17,526 nt of DNA from JAUSPI01 sp964454305 (GTDB lineage Bacteria; Desulfobacterota; Syntrophia; Syntrophales; JADFWA01). The notes beneath the pieces were generated by a model, which was given only the letters and a program-made list of their open reading frames with translations, was not told the origin of the DNA and did not search any database. Both the position numbers and the translations under genes were made by a program. Below, piece after piece: positions 15,221 to 17,526 of this stretch (positions within the stretch are counted from its first letter, which is position 1; each line of letters begins with the position of its first letter). The DNA lies in contig CAYVXX010000044.1 in NCBI GenBank assembly GCA_964454305.1, positions 1 to 17,526 on the forward strand, written 5' to 3'.

Positions 15221-15309
15221 AGCAACATTTCCTTTAAAAAACCCAGATTATCATCTGACATGTTCTCGACAATCAATAATCTGTCTAAAAAAACAAACTC
15301 TTCACATGA

Positions 15310-15328
15310 TGTTTCAGAAACAATGTAA
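15310..15328. promoter_or_regulatory. Operator-like dyads downstream of promoter
   Basis: Bases 15310-15322 are a perfect 13-bp palindrome (TGTTTCAGAAACA). Bases 15320-15328 (ACAATGTAA) are an exact inverted copy of 15359-15367, which overlaps the -35 element. The pair brackets the -10 region, as repressor sites often do. The binding protein is unknown. Confidence 0.4.
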
Positions 15329-15342
15329 CAATTACACCAAAA

Positions 15343-15370
15343 ACAATATACCTCTGCCTTACATTGTCAA
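15343..15370 (-). promoter_or_regulatory. Sigma70-type promoter for the methyltransferase operon
   Basis: On the minus strand a consensus -35 TTGACA (15370-15365) is followed by 16 bases and the -10 TATTGT (15348-15343). An alternative -10, TATATT, is two bases nearer. Transcription would start near 15335 and give a leader of roughly 115 bases to the TTG start codon. The -35 overlaps the inverted repeat half-site at 15359-15367. Confidence 0.55.
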
Positions 15371-15533
15371 TTGTTTTAAATTTTTATCATAGAATCTTGG
15401 AAGGTCCGACAAACTTACTCAGAAGATTTTTCCTGTGTAATCTGTGAATCTACACTCAAGTCATGCAAAAGAGACCTGACAGCCTTTTTCACGAATTATA
15501 GCCTGCGAATAGATACGACCTTATAAGAATTAA

Positions 15534-15800
15534 TCATTCCCTGATTATAATATCGTGATAATCAATAAATTCTACAGAAAATTCCTGCTCTAATATTGTC
15601 TTTTTGAACAATCCAATCTTGATCGGTTTCAGATCTTTGTCAATTTTCGAATATTTACCATCATAGAAACCTTCTGATTTTACAGACATTCCATTAATGG
15701 TCACAGAGTATTCCTGAGCTTCCAATTCACCGCATATTATGCCCAATGCTGAATTTTGGCTGTCTTCTTCTAATGCTCTGAATATTTTTTGAACATTCAT
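15534..15800 (-). CDS. Small hypothetical protein (88 aa)
   Basis: An 88-residue protein I do not recognise. The start is well supported: GGGGGTGA lies four bases before the ATG. The N-terminus looks helical and acidic (MNVQKIFRALEEDSQNSALG). The rest alternates in a way that suggests beta strands (YSVTINGMSVKSEGFYDGKY, then SVEFIDYHDIIIRE). It has no signal peptide, membrane segment, cysteine motif or clear DNA-binding motif. It lies ~310 bp upstream of the defence operon on the same strand, with no strong terminator between, so some read-through is possible. It could be an accessory or regulatory protein of the island, or just cargo. No function is assigned. Confidence 0.6.
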   Translation of the reverse strand: MNVQKIFRALEEDSQNSALGIICGELEAQEYSVTINGMSVKSEGFYDGKYSKIDKDLKPIKIGLFKKTILEQEFSVEFIDYHDIIIRE

Positions 15801-16039
15801 TACGTCACCCCCTACTTTGTTTAGGAAGAAAAGATCGTTTATTATTTAATGCATTATACCTTCTGTCATTTCGATAAAGCTTTTGTATAGTCAAGAAAAA
15901 ACCTTGGAATGTCAAGGAGTAAAATCTCCCTACCCCCCTTTATAACACAGAGCAAATGAGTTACCTGATTACTGAGCATGTACAGCTGTCCCTATTTATT
16001 TAGGAAGAGGGGGTATTTGACAAATTTTTCACCCCCCAC
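15801..16039. other. Gene-free spacer with REP-like fragments
   Basis: No gene is seen. It contains a small palindrome ACAGCTGT (15982-15989), followed by a gctgtccctattt tract of the kind seen in repetitive extragenic palindromes. A dyad with arms GGGGGT (16009-16014) and ACCCCC (16031-16036) lies right beside the left end of the insertion sequence. Confidence 0.4.
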
Positions 16040-16089
16040 TGTGCAACTGAAACATCGTTTACACTTTAGACCGGGTACATCATTTACAC
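16040..16089. repeat. Left inverted repeat of the IS
   Basis: It contains AAACATCGTTTACA (16050-16063), ACCGGGTACAT (16070-16080) and TTTACAC (16083-16089), each with a close inverted counterpart at the right end. It lies just past the stop codon of the transposase. Confidence 0.75.
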
Positions 16090-16093
16090 TTTT

Positions 16094-17245
16094 TTAGTTA
16101 CGAATAAATTTGTTCTTTCTCAAATCTATAGAGCCGAGAGCATAAAAACTGAACTGAAGTTGCCAAAGGCTGTCCTCTATTTCTTTAAGCCCGACAGGCA
16201 GACCAGCAAGTGACTCTGTTAAGTAGAACATCCGGCCCATAAATTTAATTTCTCCGTTATGGCGAACCTGGCGAACCAGGTAATCATGACTATAATCCGG
16301 AGGATGCGGATGTTCCACATAGGACTGGTTCGACTTTCCATAATAATCATTCGGCGTCTGGTCATTAAGTGATTCATGCGGCCGATCGTTGTTGTAATCA
16401 TGCCGGTATAGATCGAAGGCCTTCTGCTGCTCTTTAAGATTCCCGGCAACAGGGTCCAGGGCATTGCTTTTCAATGTGCGGTGCATGCGTTCATGCCGTC
16501 CATTCTCTTGGGGGCATCCTTTGTGGATGCGTTCTGGAATGATTCCCAACAGGATCCACCAAATCATTAACCGGCTAAGGCCGCCAATGCATCTGCCAGC
16601 AAAGGGCGTCCCGTTATCGGTACGGATTGCCCTGGGCAACCCGTATTCACGGAAGATCGATTCCAGACAACGCCGCGTCGGATCATAACGAGGACCTTCC
16701 AGCGCTTGGCAGCCTAAAATAAAACGGCTGAAATTATCGCTGACCGTCAATGGATAACAAACATGACCGTCCTTCATGTGGAATTGCCCTTTGTAATCAA
16801 TGCTCCAGATATCATTGGGCGCATGGCATTCAGAAAAGGGTTCCGTATACGGCGGAACACGCGACCGCTTCTTGCGTGGCTCAACCAGTCCCTCTTTCTT
16901 GAGCCAATAGGCCATGGTGCTGACCGCAGGAAACTCACGCTCCGGGTATTTACGCTTTAATTGAGCACGTATTTTTCTGGGTCCGCGTTTACGATTTCTA
17001 AGCTTTTCTTGAATCACAAGATTCAGGATGTATTCGGCGGTTCGATGTGGGCATCTCTTGGGAGCTCGGCTTTGTTCTTTGAGCCCTTCGATGCCGAAAT
17101 GCTCGTATCGTTTTAGCCATTTGTAAACAGTTGGACGGCTAACACCATATTTTTGAGAAAGATCAGTTATACTGGAGTGACCTTCACTCCAGTCGTTAAT
17201 AAGTTGAATCTTTAGGTCCATTTGGTTTATCACTTTCCACGGCAT
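16094..17245 (-). CDS. IS481-family DDE transposase
   Basis: A 383-residue transposase that cuts and joins the ends of its insertion sequence. An N-terminal helix-turn-helix (about 20-48, LSQKYGVSRPTVYKWLKRY) should bind the inverted repeats. The integrase core has D150 (IWSIDYKG), D210 (RTDNGTPF) and E252 in NGRHERMHRTLK, a complete DDE triad. The segment GGLSRLMIWWILLGI between the second D and E is typical of this subgroup. I chose the ATG at 17245 because AAAGGAGG lies about nine bases before it. The longer reading from 17281 would translate part of the inverted repeat. No frameshift or stop interrupts it. Its presence beside the defence operon fits a mobile or island setting but does not show that the IS moved the operon. 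Confidence 0.9.
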   Translation of the reverse strand: MPWKVINQMDLKIQLINDWSEGHSSITDLSQKYGVSRPTVYKWLKRYEHFGIEGLKEQSRAPKRCPHRTAEYILNLVIQEKLRNRKRGPRKIRAQLKRKYPEREFPAVSTMAYWLKKEGLVEPRKKRSRVPPYTEPFSECHAPNDIWSIDYKGQFHMKDGHVCYPLTVSDNFSRFILGCQALEGPRYDPTRRCLESIFREYGLPRAIRTDNGTPFAGRCIGGLSRLMIWWILLGIIPERIHKGCPQENGRHERMHRTLKSNALDPVAGNLKEQQKAFDLYRHDYNNDRPHESLNDQTPNDYYGKSNQSYVEHPHPPDYSHDYLVRQVRHNGEIKFMGRMFYLTESLAGLPVGLKEIEDSLWQLQFSFYALGSIDLRKNKFIRN

Positions 17246-17269
17246 AGAGTCTGTCCTCCTTTGCCGTAT

Positions 17270-17320
17270 AGTGTAAACCATGTACCCGGTTCGTTTTGTA
17301 AACTATGTTACCAGTTTGTA
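17270..17320. repeat. Right inverted repeat of the IS
   Basis: In reverse complement it reads through blocks GTAACATAGTTTACA, ACCGGGTACAT and GTTTACAC, matching the left end. It lies upstream of the transposase and would carry its promoter. The first twelve codons of the longest open frame fall partly in this repeat. Confidence 0.75.
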
Positions 17321-17326
17321 CCTTAG

Positions 17327-17349
17327 TCCTCCCCCATCAAGGGGGAGGA
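17327..17349. terminator. GC hairpin (first of tandem pair)
   Basis: Arms 17327-17335 (TCCTCCCCC) and 17341-17349 are perfect inverted repeats with a 5-base loop. No T-run follows, so it may be a repeat rather than a terminator. It lies just outside the right end of the insertion sequence. Confidence 0.45.
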
Positions 17350-17364
17350 GATTGATTATAGATG

Positions 17365-17382
17365 CCCCGCCTTTAGGCGGGG
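17365..17382. terminator. GC hairpin (second of tandem pair)
   Basis: Arms CCCCGCC (17365-17371) and GGCGGGG (17376-17382) enclose the loop TTTA, a compact stable hairpin of the type often found at gene ends. The remaining bases to 17526 are AT-rich and hold no gene I can support. Confidence 0.45.
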
Positions 17383-17526
17383 TAATTCACTTTTGCAAGA
17401 ATTTATTGATTAATTGTTATTAAACATGATAATCGAGTTTTTGAGTGGTCTTCTTCTTTCATGTACCTATCAATTGTGATCGGGGAATTGCAGAAACAAC
17501 TATATGTTTGAGGGTTATAAATTTAT

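Larger units (their letters stand above)
15221..15533 (-). promoter_or_regulatory. Gene-free control region of the defence operon
   Basis: No gene is seen. The region holds the promoter and dyads at 15310-15370 listed separately. A weak 5-bp stem (15244-15248/15253-15257), followed on the minus strand by a T run at 15241-15236, could be an attenuator just before the ribosome site. An isolated TATAAT lies at 15500-15495 on the minus strand with no good -35. No repressor gene is encoded in this stretch. Confidence 0.5.
16040..17320 (-). mobile_element. IS481-family insertion sequence
   Basis: About 1.28 kb with one transposase gene bounded by imperfect inverted repeats of about 50 bp. The left end near 16040-16089 and the right end near 17270-17320 share, in inverted orientation, blocks like AACATNGTTTACA, ACCGGGTACAT and TTTACAC. 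Each end therefore holds two TTTACA-type half sites about 30 bases apart, suggesting two transposase contacts. Exact tips are uncertain by a few bases. C-rich flanks lie on both sides, but I found no convincing target duplication. The element appears complete and may be active. Confidence 0.82.

Noticed and set aside
15301..15380. Possible short CRISPR-like repeats in the AT-rich region
   Set aside because: The repeated ACAATGTAA words are inverted and only two in number, with no regular spacers, so they fit operator dyads and not a CRISPR array.
16001..16036. GGGGGT..ACCCCC dyad as a terminator or IS target duplication
   Set aside because: The stem is only six pairs around a 16-base loop with no T-run, and the C-tract on the other side of the IS does not match closely enough for a target duplication.
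17390..17526. Possible partial gene at the right edge
   Set aside because: The stretch is AT-rich, with no ribosome site, motif or long open frame that I can support.

Overview
The window looks like a piece of a Gram-negative, probably anaerobic bacterial chromosome. Desulfobacterota or a relative is my guess. It rests on a lipoprotein signal peptide, on GC-rich 'ATTCCCGC..GCGGGAAT' palindromes that I recall as common in such genomes, and on a divergent purC. I cannot place it more exactly. Every gene I can support lies on the minus strand, so transcription runs from high to low coordinates.

Left part (1-4627) holds housekeeping genes. purC (SAICAR synthase) is followed by a ~132-bp palindromic MITE-like element. 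After it come lipB, lipA and a surface lipoprotein of the 5'-nucleotidase family, spaced by about 20 bp and probably co-transcribed. The ATG that would be called automatically for lipB lies inside the palindromic element, so I prefer an internal TTG start. Bases 1-320 hold no gene, only an arm of the same repeat family and two hairpins.

Middle part (4840-15400) is an accessory defence region. First is a RhuM-Fic/Doc fusion gene, closed by a strong hairpin. Next is a tight six-gene operon in transcription order: C5-cytosine methyltransferase, Vsr-type endonuclease, MORC-like GHKL ATPase, Z1-domain SF2 ATPase, PD-(D/E)XK nuclease and AIPR (abortive phage-infection) protein. The genes overlap or sit within 3 bp of each other. 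An AT-rich terminator hairpin overlaps the last stop codon. The methyltransferase starts at TTG behind a good ribosome site. Upstream is a sigma70-like promoter surrounded by dyad symmetries that look like operators. This reads as a restriction-modification-derived anti-phage system: methylation marks self, and ATPases recruit or drive up to three nuclease-type effectors. From memory, the gene association was noted in comparative genomics of bacterial MORC ATPases, but I know of no worked-out mechanism, so it is the main candidate here for new biology.

Right part (15400-17526) contains a small uncharacterised gene with a good ribosome site, then a complete-looking IS481-family insertion sequence with ~50-bp imperfect inverted ends and an intact DDE transposase, then two tandem GC hairpins and about 140 bases with nothing recognisable. 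No tRNA, rRNA, CRISPR array, integrase or attachment site was seen.
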